The position numbers and the translations under genes are program-made. A DNA stretch of 64,000 nucleotides, taken from assembly GCA_011389765.1 (NCBI GenBank), contig JAABTT010000005.1:24456-88455 (forward strand), written 5' to 3'. Under the pieces are notes generated by a model. It saw nothing but the letters and a program-made list of their open reading frames with translations, ran no database searches and was not told where the DNA came from. Positions 54,156 to 63,558 of this stretch are shown in pieces (within the stretch, counting starts at the first letter, position 1; each line of letters starts with the position of its first letter). The DNA is from Desulfohalobiaceae bacterium S24 (GTDB lineage Bacteria; Desulfobacterota; Desulfovibrionia; Desulfovibrionales; Desulfothermaceae).

Positions 54156-55402
54156 TTTTTTTCTTCCTTTTTCGAAACAGAACTGCGCTTTTTGCCTTTG
54201 AGCCAGAGGTTCAGCTTTTGTTCCTGGCCCTGATCCTTGGCCTCATAAAACGTCCGGTTCTGCAGATGATCGGGAAGGTATTCCTGGGCAATCCAGCTTC
54301 CGGGAAAGGCATGGGGATATTTATATCCTTTCCCGTAGCCCCAGTCTTTGTGGAGGCTGGACGAAGGATTCCGCAAATGAAAAGGCACGGGCTGCAGGTC
54401 GTTATCCTTGATTTCTTTTCTGGCGGCCAGGTAGCCGGCATAGGTGGAATTGCTTTTGGGTGCCAGGGCCAGATAGACGGCTGTTTCAGCCAAGGGGATA
54501 AAGCCTTCGGGCATTCCGGTCAGTTCGACGGCCTGAAAACAGGCAACCGCAAGGGGAAGGGCCTGGGGATCCGCCAGCCCGATGTCTTCCGAAGCCGAGA
54601 GGATGAGCCTGCGGCAGATAAATCTCGGATCTTCACCCCCTTCCAGCATCCCGGCCAGGTAGTACAGGGCCGCGTCCGGATCGCTGCCCCGGATGGACTT
54701 GATCAAGGCAGAAGCGAGTTCATAATGACTGTCTCCCTGTTTATCGCTTTTTTGCATGATTTCCGGAAGTTTTTTGGCCAGTGTCTCCGGATCGAGGTCT
54801 TCAGGCGGAAAGTTGGAGACGTATTCCAGGAGATTCAAAAGGGTTCTGGCGTCGGCCCGGCACAGTGAAATCAGCATCTTCAAGCTGTCTTCAGAAAGCT
54901 GGAGGTCCAAGTATTGCAGACCCTTGCCGGCGATTGTCGTCAAGTTTTTCCGGGACAGGGGGTGCAGACGCAGGGTGTGGACCCGGGACAGGAGCTGATT
55001 TGTTACATGGAAGGCCGGATTCTCCGTCGTGGTTGCCAAAAGGGTGATGGCTCCGGATTCCAGAAGCGGGAGAAAAAAATCCTGCTGTGTTTTAGAGAAT
55101 CTGTGAATTTCATCCAGAATCAGCACCTTGGTCTGGGCAATTTTTTTTCGCAGGGCGCTCAGGCCGGTTTCCGGAGCGCTGAGGCGCAGCCAGGGCTGAT
55201 TCCATTGTCTGGCCAGCAAAAGCGCCAAGCTGGATTTGCCGCATCCCGGGGGGCCAAAGAATAGGACACTGGGCAGGCGGGGACCATGCAGAAAATGCTC
55301 CAGCTGATCCAGTATATGTTCCTGGCCCACAAATTCCGACAGGTTTTGAGGGCGGAGCTTTTCAGCCAGGGGCTGGTGAGATTGTCTTGAACGGTCAGTC
55401 AT
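54152..55402 (-). CDS. rarA: Replication-associated recombination protein RarA (MgsA)
   Basis: AAA+ ATPase of the clamp-loader/WRNIP1 family that acts at stalled replication forks. The 416 residues show LAEKLRPQNLSEFVGQEHIL at the start, Walker A FFGPPGCGKSSLA, Walker B LILDEIHRFSKTQQD and the conserved C-terminal MgsA domain (DPDAALYYLAGMLEGGEDP). The ATG at 55402 gives a family-like start and overlaps the preceding gene's stop by eight bases; a TTG at 55429 is possible but lacks a clear ribosome-binding site. The downstream gene starts inside its stop codon, so these genes look translationally coupled. Confidence 0.93.
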   Translation of the reverse strand: MTDRSRQSHQPLAEKLRPQNLSEFVGQEHILDQLEHFLHGPRLPSVLFFGPPGCGKSSLALLLARQWNQPWLRLSAPETGLSALRKKIAQTKVLILDEIHRFSKTQQDFFLPLLESGAITLLATTTENPAFHVTNQLLSRVHTLRLHPLSRKNLTTIAGKGLQYLDLQLSEDSLKMLISLCRADARTLLNLLEYVSNFPPEDLDPETLAKKLPEIMQKSDKQGDSHYELASALIKSIRGSDPDAALYYLAGMLEGGEDPRFICRRLILSASEDIGLADPQALPLAVACFQAVELTGMPEGFIPLAETAVYLALAPKSNSTYAGYLAARKEIKDNDLQPVPFHLRNPSSSLHKDWGYGKGYKYPHAFPGSWIAQEYLPDHLQNRTFYEAKDQGQEQKLNLWLKGKKRSSVSKKEEKK

Positions 55403-56060
55403 TCCGTGATTTGGGCTCGTCTTGGTCAAGGTCTGTTTCTAATTCGATTTCTTCAATGAGCGAGGTCCAGTCAACATCTCCCTCCTGGGACGACTCCTCC
55501 TTGCCTTGCGGCGCAGATCCGGATTGTTTACTCGAGGGCGGAGATTGCCCGGGTTCATCCTCCTCGTCCTGGAAGTCGATTTCGATCTCGGCATCTTCCG
55601 AGAGCTGCGCCCATTCTTGGCCCCGGCTTTGGAGGGATTCATCCGGTGAGGGCGCGCTCTCGGCTGCGACTTCCTCTTCCTCGGCCCCGGGCAGGTCTTC
55701 CAGAGTATACTCGATTTCCTGGAGCTCAGACTCCGGTTCTACTGGACTTTCCTGAACCCCGGCCGAAGGTTCTTCCCGGGGTGGCGGCGCCTGTTGATGG
55801 TCCGGGGAATGCGATTGAACTTCCTCCGGGTTGAATGCATCCGCCGCTTGAGCCGGCGATGTCTCGAAGTCTTCCTCCGGATTGTCCTCGGCCGGAGGCG
55901 GGAAGTATCCGGTTTGGTCCTCCGGCACGGAGACTGCTGGGTCCGAAGCTTTCAACCAGTCCAGATTCAAGTCCTTTTTTTCTTTTTCCCAGACATAACC
56001 GCAGGCAGGACAGGCTTCCAAATAATCAAAGCTTGTATATTTACATTTTCTGCAAAACAT
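55395..56060 (-). CDS. Zinc-ribbon protein with long acidic disordered tail
   Basis: A 221-residue protein that begins with a zinc ribbon (Cys-x2-Cys in MFCRKCKYTS and Cys-x2-Cys in CPACGYVW). The remaining 190 residues are almost wholly disordered and very acidic, rich in Glu, Pro, Ser and Asp. I cannot name a function. GGAGG lies just before the ATG at 56060; a start at 56108 is unlikely. Its stop overlaps the start of rarA. Confidence 0.7.
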   Translation of the reverse strand: MFCRKCKYTSFDYLEACPACGYVWEKEKKDLNLDWLKASDPAVSVPEDQTGYFPPPAEDNPEEDFETSPAQAADAFNPEEVQSHSPDHQQAPPPREEPSAGVQESPVEPESELQEIEYTLEDLPGAEEEEVAAESAPSPDESLQSRGQEWAQLSEDAEIEIDFQDEEDEPGQSPPSSKQSGSAPQGKEESSQEGDVDWTSLIEEIELETDLDQDEPKSRND

Positions 56061-56079
56061 GTTTCCTCCAAAAGAAGCC

Positions 56080-57783
56080 TCAATTGCACAGTGAGAAAAA
56101 ATCATCACGCAGCCGCGTCAAATGAAAATATCTGTCGCGGACGGCTTGTCCGTAATCAGACAGTTCCTCTTCCGGGGGACGAATATACTTATTGAGGAGG
56201 TACGGATCCCGGAGTATGGCCTGGCAAGTAGCTAAAGCGTGTTCAAGGAGCGATTCAAATTGGTTGACATTTTCGAATTTTAAATCCTTGAGGTTGCGGA
56301 TGGCCAGATCGAGCATTTCCAGATAATTGATCTTTTGCCCTTTGAATCGTTTCTGTCGGATATCCTCAAGCTGCTTCGCCTTTCGGGCCTGCTGGATATA
56401 ATTGTACTGCTTGAAGACTTCCTGGTACAATTCGTTCATTTCCTGAAACAGGGCGAAGTTCTCTTCGGCAAAGAGATAGGTGTCAAGCACCTTGGCAACT
56501 TTGTTGTAGAATTCTTCCGAATACCCGATGATCCTTCGCTGGTGTTTCTTGAGCCAGGCAGAAAGGAATTTGAGTCTTTTTTCGTGGGTATCCGTATCTT
56601 CCACGATTTCATTGCGCTTGAATCTGATCCGGCCGTAATATTCGCCTTTTACAATGTCATTGAGCGTCAGGTAAAGCAGGGTTGTGTCTTTGATGTAACT
56701 GGCGGCATTTTGCGTTTCTCCGGTCAAGGGATGGATGAACTCCAGGTGAGTGGCAGAGAGGGCTCTGTCCTTCCGGATATTGCTGGGGTCGTATTCGTGC
56801 TGTCTGTAGCGGATTCTGAGGATGCCGGCCGGCGGCGCCTGTGAAATCAGGAATCCCCGGGATTCGAGGTTTTCTATCTTGTCGACGGCGGTTTTTGCAA
56901 GAGAAATCAGGGCTATTTTCTCAATAAGCGGATTTTTCACATATTCCGGATTGAAATAAATCGTGGTGATAGTCCGGTCGGATTGTCCCAAAACCCTGAT
57001 TAGGAACGATTCCCGCTTTCTTTTGAGCTGTCTGGCAAAAAGAGCAGCTGAAGTCCTTCGTTCGGCTGCAATGGGAAAACCGTACAATTCCATGAGGAAG
57101 CGATACACAAAGTTTCTGTTCAACTCGTAGAGCCGGCTGTCGTCCCGTTTAAACTTCCCGATTTTTAAGCCGAAACGCTTGAGCTCATAGTTCAGATCCG
57201 AGGGAAACGAAGCGTAAATACCGGAAAAATAGAAGTCTCCGGCATTGTTTTTTGATAGGACATGCCCGCGGTCCATATGCAGGATATAGGGAATAATCTT
57301 GGGATAGGTATTGAGATCCGAGATCCTGCTGTCCTGGAAATCATTCCTGAAAGCATCCTGGATGGGCTTGTGCAGTCTGCTTAAGAACGTGGCCTGATTT
57401 TGTTTGATAATGGCCGGTTCAAAGGGACTCGCCGGTCCGCTGCTTGTTTCGATGGCATCTTCGATACAATGCAGGATGTCGAATTGAAAGGGTTCCAGGA
57501 AATAATCCATATGCCGATCGAGGGCGATCAGACTGAATCCGGGAAGTTTTGGATATTCATACAGTGTGGATTCAAAAGAGGGCATGAGTTCGTCCGGCGA
57601 AACCAGGGGGTAGGACGAACTTTCAAAAAAAGGACGGAGCAGGCAGTATTTGACATGCACCCAATCCAAAAATCGTTTCAAGTTTTCAAGCGTGCTGATA
57701 CCGGGAGGGCGCAGGAGGGTGTGGTCGTCGTTCCAGGTGATGTCTGCGAGTCGGCTGAAGGCTGACTGCCAGGTAAGCGTCAT
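56080..57783 (-). CDS. Large hypothetical protein, unknown function
   Basis: A 567-residue soluble protein, rich in Arg, Lys, Tyr and Phe, without signal peptide or clear transmembrane segment. I find no known nucleotide-binding or catalytic motif. The C-terminal third (about 440-510) looks helical and charged (QQARKAKQLEDIRQKRFKGQ). The gene ends 20 bases ahead of the zinc-ribbon gene and may be co-transcribed with it. The ribosome-binding site before the ATG at 57783 is weak. It looks like an intact conserved gene; a function would be guesswork. Confidence 0.65.
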   Translation of the reverse strand: MTLTWQSAFSRLADITWNDDHTLLRPPGISTLENLKRFLDWVHVKYCLLRPFFESSSYPLVSPDELMPSFESTLYEYPKLPGFSLIALDRHMDYFLEPFQFDILHCIEDAIETSSGPASPFEPAIIKQNQATFLSRLHKPIQDAFRNDFQDSRISDLNTYPKIIPYILHMDRGHVLSKNNAGDFYFSGIYASFPSDLNYELKRFGLKIGKFKRDDSRLYELNRNFVYRFLMELYGFPIAAERRTSAALFARQLKRKRESFLIRVLGQSDRTITTIYFNPEYVKNPLIEKIALISLAKTAVDKIENLESRGFLISQAPPAGILRIRYRQHEYDPSNIRKDRALSATHLEFIHPLTGETQNAASYIKDTTLLYLTLNDIVKGEYYGRIRFKRNEIVEDTDTHEKRLKFLSAWLKKHQRRIIGYSEEFYNKVAKVLDTYLFAEENFALFQEMNELYQEVFKQYNYIQQARKAKQLEDIRQKRFKGQKINYLEMLDLAIRNLKDLKFENVNQFESLLEHALATCQAILRDPYLLNKYIRPPEEELSDYGQAVRDRYFHLTRLRDDFFSLCN

Positions 57784-57951
57784 AAATAAAAAATAGGTGA
57801 TTGAAGATTGCTGAATAGAGAGAAATCCGGTGATTCACCCGGCCACATCTCAAAAAAATCGCTCCCAAAAAAGAAACTGGGGGCTTGTAAAAACCTGTTC
57901 TGCTGAATATGTGAAGTATAACTGTTTAGGATGTAAAAATCAATGGATTTT

Positions 57952-58947
57952 TCATGATGGTTTTGAATTCTTGCGGGCTTTTGGATGGGCTTGATCATAG
58001 GTCTCCATGATTTTGTTCATGGTCAGGTGGGTGTAGCGCTGGGTGGTTGAGAGTCGGGCGTGTCCAAGGAGTTCCTGGACCGAGCGCAGATCGGCGCCGG
58101 ATTCCAGGAGATGGGTCGCGCAGCTGTGCCGGAGGGCATGGGGATTGACGATTTCAGGGATTCCGGCCAGCTTGGAAAGCCTTTCCAGGATCCGGGCGGT
58201 CTGCCGCCGTTGCAGCCGCTTGCCTTTTTTGCCCAGAAAAAAGGCGGAGGTCTGCGGATCCGGCCGAAAAAAAGAGCGTTGTTCCAGATAACGCAGGATT
58301 CGCTTTTGGGCTGTTTCGGTGAGAGGGACCAGACGCTCCTTCTCTCCTTTGCCGGTGACTCTGACCAGTCCCTGGCTGAAATCGATATGCAGCAGGTCCA
58401 GGTTGAGGGCTTCGCTGATGCGCAGGCCTGAACCGTAGAGTAGTTCGATCAGGGCCAGATCGCGGAGTCCTTCAGGGTCCGGATCGATCTTCACTTCCAG
58501 AAGCGCCAGGACCTGATCGATATTCAAGAGCCTGGGATGATGGCTGTCCTGCTTGGGATTGCGGGTCCCAAGAATCGGGTTTTGGTCAATGATATGATTT
58601 TTGTGGCAGTAGGCGAAGAATTGCCTGAGGCAGGAAATTTTTCTGGACATGCTGCTCTTTTTCATCCGGAGGCGGTGGAGTTCTCCCAAAAAGCGATGCA
58701 GGTCCGCAGCCTGAATCTTTTCAGGATGTTCCAGGCTCAGGCCGGTTTTTCCCAAAAAGGCCTCCAGCTGCTGCAAGTCGGCCCGGTAGGCCGAAATAGT
58801 CGCCCCGGACAAGCCTTTCTGGACTTTTAGAGTCTGGAGAAAATCATGGAGCAGGGTATCGGCTCTGGATTTTGGAGCTGCATTTTTCGGGTTTTGATTT
58901 ACAGACATGGTGATCCCTGAAGCGTTACGTTCGTTTAAAGTCTTCAT
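57952..58947 (-). CDS. xerC: Tyrosine recombinase XerC
   Basis: Site-specific recombinase that resolves chromosome dimers at dif. The 331 residues have the N-terminal SAM-like core-binding domain (DFLQTLKVQKGLSGATISAY) and the catalytic domain with Arg in YGSGLRISEALNL, Lys in TGKGEKERLVPL, His-x-x-Arg in HALRHSCATHLL, His in LLGHARLSTTQ and the nucleophilic Tyr in RYTHL. The first ATG overlaps the dprA stop as ATGA, hinting at coupling; an ATG at 58908 with AGGGA upstream is the other candidate. Confidence 0.93.
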   Translation of the reverse strand: MKTLNERNASGITMSVNQNPKNAAPKSRADTLLHDFLQTLKVQKGLSGATISAYRADLQQLEAFLGKTGLSLEHPEKIQAADLHRFLGELHRLRMKKSSMSRKISCLRQFFAYCHKNHIIDQNPILGTRNPKQDSHHPRLLNIDQVLALLEVKIDPDPEGLRDLALIELLYGSGLRISEALNLDLLHIDFSQGLVRVTGKGEKERLVPLTETAQKRILRYLEQRSFFRPDPQTSAFFLGKKGKRLQRRQTARILERLSKLAGIPEIVNPHALRHSCATHLLESGADLRSVQELLGHARLSTTQRYTHLTMNKIMETYDQAHPKARKNSKPS

Positions 58948-60101
58948 TTCAGTACATAGTACATGCCGGATCGGCGCTGCACCAGGCCTTTGAGTTCAAG
59001 CATCAAGAGGGTTTGGCTGACCTGCTTGCTTTCCCAGCCCAGTTTCTGGGTCAGGGCGTCGATGTGGCTGTTGGGATGCTCGGTCAGGGTCCGGGCCAGA
59101 TTCTGTTCGTCCGGGGTGAGGTCATGGGGCAGCCCGTTTTTTGTCCCTTGATTCGAGTCGGCAGCGGGCGGATTGGACCCATGGTTCAGCATTGGGGCCA
59201 ACTCCTCCAGGATGTCGGCCGCATTGCGGACAAGAAGCGCTCCTTGTCGAATGAGGGCATGGCAGCCGGAATAGGTCGGCAGGTGCAGCGGCCCGGGTAG
59301 GGCAAAGACTTCTCTGTTCTGCTCCAGGGCCAGGCGGGCTGTGATCAGACTGCCGCTCTGCTCCGCGGCCTCGATGATCAGGACGCCGAAACTCAGGCCG
59401 CTGATGATCCGGTTCCTGCGGGGAAAATTATGCGGGTCCGGGGGTGTTCCGGGGGGGAATTCCGTGAGGATCAAGCCTGTTTGCCGCATGTTTTCCCGGA
59501 GATCTCTGTTCCGGGCGGGATAGACGAGATCCGGACCGGTGCCCAGGACCGCGATGGTCTTTCCGGTCCCTTTGAGGGCCCAGATATGGGATTGCCTGTC
59601 GATGCCCAGGGCGAAGCCTGAGACAATGCACAGGCCGGCATTGGACAATTCCAAAGCGATATCTGCTGCGGCCTGCAGGCCATATCTGGAACAGGACCTG
59701 GAGCCCACCATGGCCAGGGCGGGACGGAGCAGGATGTCCAGCCGGCCGTCATAAAAGAGAAAGAGGGGCGGATCCGGTATTTGCCGGAGGGGCTCCGGAT
59801 AGAGCGGGTCGGCGTAGAGCAGAACCCGAAGTCCCTTTTTTTGAATCAGCTCCCAGGCGGCTTCGGCTCCGGAGGCGTAGTGTTCATGGACAACAGCCTG
59901 AGCGATTTGAGGCCGGGCCAGTTTGTGACGGGGCCAGTTGGCGGCATCACCCAGGGCGGTTCGAGCCGTTGTATAATGCTGCAGCAGCTGTTTGGCCGTT
60001 TTCGGGCCCAGGCCTTCGGTGTGTTGCAGGGCGAGGCAGGCCCAGAGTTCCTGAGCGTCGTACTGGGTGTTCATGCCCCTGAAGGATAGATTGATTTTCA
60101 C
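58944..60101 (-). CDS. dprA: DNA-processing protein DprA (Smf)
   Basis: Single-strand DNA-binding protein that loads RecA during natural transformation or related processes. The 385 residues show an N-terminal helix-hairpin-helix (GLGPKTAKQLLQHY), the Rossmann-fold core (MVGSRSCSRYG, IVSGFALGIDRQSH, FPRRNRIISGLS and EQSGSLITARLALEQ) and a C-terminal winged helix (LTQKLGWESKQVSQTLLMLE). The start is a GTG at 60101 with GGGGA upstream; an ATG at 60074 is possible but its ribosome-binding site is too close. It forms a dprA-xerC pair. Confidence 0.92.
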   Translation of the reverse strand: MKINLSFRGMNTQYDAQELWACLALQHTEGLGPKTAKQLLQHYTTARTALGDAANWPRHKLARPQIAQAVVHEHYASGAEAAWELIQKKGLRVLLYADPLYPEPLRQIPDPPLFLFYDGRLDILLRPALAMVGSRSCSRYGLQAAADIALELSNAGLCIVSGFALGIDRQSHIWALKGTGKTIAVLGTGPDLVYPARNRDLRENMRQTGLILTEFPPGTPPDPHNFPRRNRIISGLSFGVLIIEAAEQSGSLITARLALEQNREVFALPGPLHLPTYSGCHALIRQGALLVRNAADILEELAPMLNHGSNPPAADSNQGTKNGLPHDLTPDEQNLARTLTEHPNSHIDALTQKLGWESKQVSQTLLMLELKGLVQRRSGMYYVLK

Positions 60102-60140
60102 TTGTTTTCAATCCCCAAAACCAGCAAGGCTGTTGTAAAG

Positions 60141-60242
60141 AAATTGGAAATTTGAAATTGGAAATTGGCAAGAAAAGAATGCAGAAATGCAGCATTTTAT
60201 AGAAAGCCTCATCAAATTTCCAATTTCGAATTTCAAATTTCG
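60141..60242. repeat. AT-rich inverted repeat (GGAAATTTGAAATTGG type)
   Basis: GGAAATTTGAAATTGGAAA (within 60141-60168) recurs inverted within 60213-60242. It fills part of the 300-base gap between divergent dprA and the membrane-protein gene; no other feature is seen there. Confidence 0.55.
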
Positions 60243-60401
60243 AAGTAAACCTGGAACCTTTGGGTTTCGGGCGAAGCCGGCTTTGGCAATAGTATATCTT
60301 CAATCTTCAATTCTATCGGCGGCCGGGAGTTGCATCTCTTAAAAAAATCGGGCACAAAAAGTGGGCCTGAAAGGGTGTAAGACTGCAAATGGAGAAGGTA
60401 T

Positions 60402-61340
60402 ATGTTTGAGATGTGGATGCTTCCGGTTTCCTTGTTTTTCGGCCTGACCTCGCTGTCCCTGGCGGTTTTCTGGGGAGGAGCGGCCGTCTCCTGTATCAGC
60501 GAGCTTATTGGCTGGTTCTTCGCCAATAAGCTTTTGGATAAATTTGCCCTGCAGTTGTGCCGGATGTCGCTCTGGGGCCTTGTCCTGCTCATCTGTTGCA
60601 GTCTGGCCCTTATGGCAGATGCAGTGTATGGTCCATTTGTCGGGAGGCACTGCTGGGCCGCTGTTCCTGCCTGGCCGCAGCAGCTGTGGCTTGTCTGGCC
60701 GGTTCTTCTGGGGGCCGGGGCGTTTTTGCAGGTCATTACCGCCGTCAGCTGGAATGCTTTGAAAAAACGCTGGAAAGGTCTTCACCTGCTGCTGTCCTGC
60801 CTGACGCTCCTGCTGTTTGTGGTCCTGAGCTGGAGTGCGGTGAACGGAGCCTTTCTGTCCATGGCCGAGGCAGGAACAGAGGGTGTCGACTGGAGCTTGT
60901 CCAGCATTTTGTGGCCCCCGTCGGCGGATCTGGTCTGGCCGGTGTTCGCCTGTTGTCTGCTGCTCTGCCTGGGCGGCGCCGGCATCTTAGGGGGCGTGTA
61001 TCTTGTCCGGCGGCGGGAAAAGGATGATTACGGCAGGGATTATTATCAAACCGCCCTCCCGAGAGCTGCGAAATGGGGCTTGCTGTTCGGCGTGCAGCTG
61101 CTCCTGATCGCGCAGATGATGTATGCCAACCGGACGGGGGATATGACTCTGCTCTTTCGTACGGACCTGCTCCTGATCGGCCTGGGCGCCGTACTCTGTT
61201 TTTGTCTCCAGACGCTTCTTGTGTTCATCCTGTCCAGAAGCGGCAAACCCCTCAGAATGAAAGCCTCGATGATTCTGTCCGGCATTCTGGCCTGGTTCGC
61301 CCAAAGCCTGACCCTGCTCTGGATTGTTTTGATCCTGTGA
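60402..61340 (+). CDS. Polytopic membrane protein of unknown function
   Basis: A 312-residue protein with about eight hydrophobic segments (for example VSLFFGLTSLSLAVFWGG, LLLSCLTLLLFVVLSW, LLIGLGAVLCFCLQTLLVFI). A cytoplasmic stretch RRREKDDYGRDYYQ lies near residue 205. His residues are few, so a heme-bearing role is not supported. GGAGAAGG stands before the ATG. It is followed 129 bases later by an MttB homologue on the same strand; whether they are functionally linked is unclear. Confidence 0.7.
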   Translation: MFEMWMLPVSLFFGLTSLSLAVFWGGAAVSCISELIGWFFANKLLDKFALQLCRMSLWGLVLLICCSLALMADAVYGPFVGRHCWAAVPAWPQQLWLVWPVLLGAGAFLQVITAVSWNALKKRWKGLHLLLSCLTLLLFVVLSWSAVNGAFLSMAEAGTEGVDWSLSSILWPPSADLVWPVFACCLLLCLGGAGILGGVYLVRRREKDDYGRDYYQTALPRAAKWGLLFGVQLLLIAQMMYANRTGDMTLLFRTDLLLIGLGAVLCFCLQTLLVFILSRSGKPLRMKASMILSGILAWFAQSLTLLWIVLIL

Positions 61341-61469
61341 TGTTTTTGAGCACCGCTCTGTGAAGGGCAGGGAATGATTTATACTGATCCAATTTTGGTT
61401 TTGAAGCAAAGACTGATTGTCCTTTGATTTTAACGACAGAATCCTGAAAAATGTAAGTTGGAGCAGTAT

Positions 61470-62900
61470 ATGAGCGATCGGATGCAGGTTTTCCGTAAAA
61501 AAGAACTCGAGCAGATCCATGACGCCTCCATGGAGATCCTGCGCAGCGTAGGGGTGCAGTTCACGTCGAGCCGGGCTCTGGAATTCTTCAGGCGGCACGG
61601 ATTCAGGGTCCAGGAGTCCTGTGTCTTTTTCACGGAAGAGAAGATTGAGGAGGCCCTTCGGACCATCCCCTCCCGTTTTACGGTCTGCGCCAGAAATCCG
61701 GCGCACAATGTGTCCATCGGTGAAGACGATTTCGTCTTTCTGCCCACCGGCGGGGCTCCCAACGTCTCCACCCTGATGGGTGAACGGCGTCCGGCCACCC
61801 TTAAGGATTACAGGACCTGCTGCAAGCTGGTCCAGACTTCGGATCAACTGGACATGAACGGGGCCCTGATGGTCCAGCCGAACGATGTCCCTGCGGAAAC
61901 CGCCCATCTGGACCTGTTGCTGGCCAACACGCTCTTCTGCGACAAGGCTTACGTCGGTCTGGCCGTATCCCGGGAAGCGGCCCGGGATTGTCTGGATATG
62001 GCCGCCATTGTCTGGGGCGGCCCGGAAAATCTGAAAAAACAGGGGGTGATGACCACGATCGTCTCGGTAAGCTCGCCGCTCAAATATGCAAACGACGAGG
62101 CGGAAGGCATCATCGTCATGGCCGAAGCGGGCCAGCCCCTGGTCATCACGGATCTGGTGATGGCCGGGACAAGCGGCCCAGTCTCCCTGCCCAGCCTCCT
62201 GGCCCTGGCGAACGCCGAGATTCTGGCGGGGATCGTGCTTTCGCAACTTGCAGGCCCCGGCACTCCGGTGGTCTATGGATCTGTTTCCGCCCCGGCGGAC
62301 ATGCGGACGGTGACCTCTGCAGTGGGCGCTCCGGAAGCCGTGGTCCTGGCCTCCGCGGTCACGCAGCTGGCTCAGTACTACCGACTGCCCTGCCGCACCG
62401 GGGGAATGCTCACCAATGCCCACTGTCCCGATGCCCAGGCTGCGGCGGAAGGGACCCTGATGATGAGCACGGCCGTGCGCAACGGGGCCAATTTCATTTT
62501 TCAGGCCTGCGGCCAGCTGGGGTCCTATATCTCCATGAGTTTCGAAAAATGGCTCATCGATGAGGAAGTCTGCCGCACCCTGCGCAGGATAATGACCGGC
62601 ATGCAGATCAACGAGGACTCCATCGACCTGGCCACTATCAAATATGTGGGCATCAATGGAAATTATCTGCTGCATCCCACCACCTTCGAGCATTGCCGTG
62701 ATCTGTACCGTCCGGACATCTTTACCCGGGACGATTTTTCGAAATGGCGGAGCAGGGGGGCAAAAAGCGCGGATCAGGTAGCCGCGGAAAGGCTGGCCGT
62801 CCGGCTGGCCGCCTACAGGCAGCCGGAGGTCGATGCCGGTCTGGAGCAGGCTTTGCAGGAATTTGTCCGCCGGCGGAAGGACACTATAGGCCATGACTGA
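61470..62900 (+). CDS. MttB-superfamily methyltransferase, non-pyrrolysine (homologue 5)
   Basis: A 476-residue member of the superfamily. It shows the LPTGGAPNVSTLMGERRPA region (about residue 95), VSVSSPLKYANDEA, and TSGPVSLPSLLALANAEILAG. The pyrrolysine position holds Leu (GGMLTNAH). GGAG lies six bases before the ATG at 61470, so the TTG at 61458 is rejected. It stands alone about 15 kb beyond the main island, without an AOR or corrinoid gene beside it, and is the fifth homologue in the window. Confidence 0.85.
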   Translation: MSDRMQVFRKKELEQIHDASMEILRSVGVQFTSSRALEFFRRHGFRVQESCVFFTEEKIEEALRTIPSRFTVCARNPAHNVSIGEDDFVFLPTGGAPNVSTLMGERRPATLKDYRTCCKLVQTSDQLDMNGALMVQPNDVPAETAHLDLLLANTLFCDKAYVGLAVSREAARDCLDMAAIVWGGPENLKKQGVMTTIVSVSSPLKYANDEAEGIIVMAEAGQPLVITDLVMAGTSGPVSLPSLLALANAEILAGIVLSQLAGPGTPVVYGSVSAPADMRTVTSAVGAPEAVVLASAVTQLAQYYRLPCRTGGMLTNAHCPDAQAAAEGTLMMSTAVRNGANFIFQACGQLGSYISMSFEKWLIDEEVCRTLRRIMTGMQINEDSIDLATIKYVGINGNYLLHPTTFEHCRDLYRPDIFTRDDFSKWRSRGAKSADQVAAERLAVRLAAYRQPEVDAGLEQALQEFVRRRKDTIGHD

Positions 62901-63316
62901 ACCATCCCCCCCCCGGACGCCGCTGATAATCGCTACCAGCGAAATTTAGCGGGCTGATTTTCGAACAGGTCCCTACTCAGCCGGAAATACAATTCCAAGC
63001 ATACCTTTCCGGAGGGAAATGAGCGTTCAGCTATCATGGCGCATCCCTCCTTGCTTCAAGTCCCTGAGCACAGAGATGATGTTGTGCTCGTTCGAACCAG
63101 TCGTGGTCTAACCCGGGTCTGATAGTCTGGTTTTTCCGGACAGCTGTCTGTTTTTTTCAGGCAACTGTTTCTTTCTTTTTAAATATTATAAATTCAGAAA
63201 GATATGATCTATCGCAGGCAAGGTGTTTTTCCGTCAGTCCATTTTTTCCGGAAAAAACTGGAAATTTTCATCGCCCCAAAATCGCCAAGCATCTGATTTT
63301 ACTGATAGCGCACTAT

Positions 63317-63332
63317 TGGCACGATTTATGCT
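63317..63332 (+). promoter_or_regulatory. Sigma-54 promoter upstream of the receiver gene
   Basis: TGGCACG-ATTT-ATGCT matches the -24/-12 consensus at all but one conserved base (first T of TTGC), with GG and GC ten bases apart. It is 227 bases before the receiver gene. The rest of the 658-base gap 62901-63558 shows no open frame, tRNA or strong terminator, so a long leader or small RNA is possible. Confidence 0.65.
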
Positions 63333-63558
63333 TTCATGTTCAGGCCGGGATCAGGCAGAAAAATTTGCGTATTGAACCTGGTTCGGGCCGGTCTCTGCTT
63401 CAATACCACATTAAATTTTCATTCATATTATCAGTTAGATACCAGAAGCTGGCCCAAAATGAAGCCCCTATCCTACAAGATCGCTAAAAGGTTTCAATGA
63501 AGGCAGATACAAACCACAAATTATGCCAACTTCTGGTATACACTCATGGAGCAATCTT

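Noticed and set aside
60987..62894. Minus-strand frame of 635 codons opposite the fifth MttB homologue and membrane protein
   Set aside because: It spans two well-supported genes on the other strand and has shadow-type composition.
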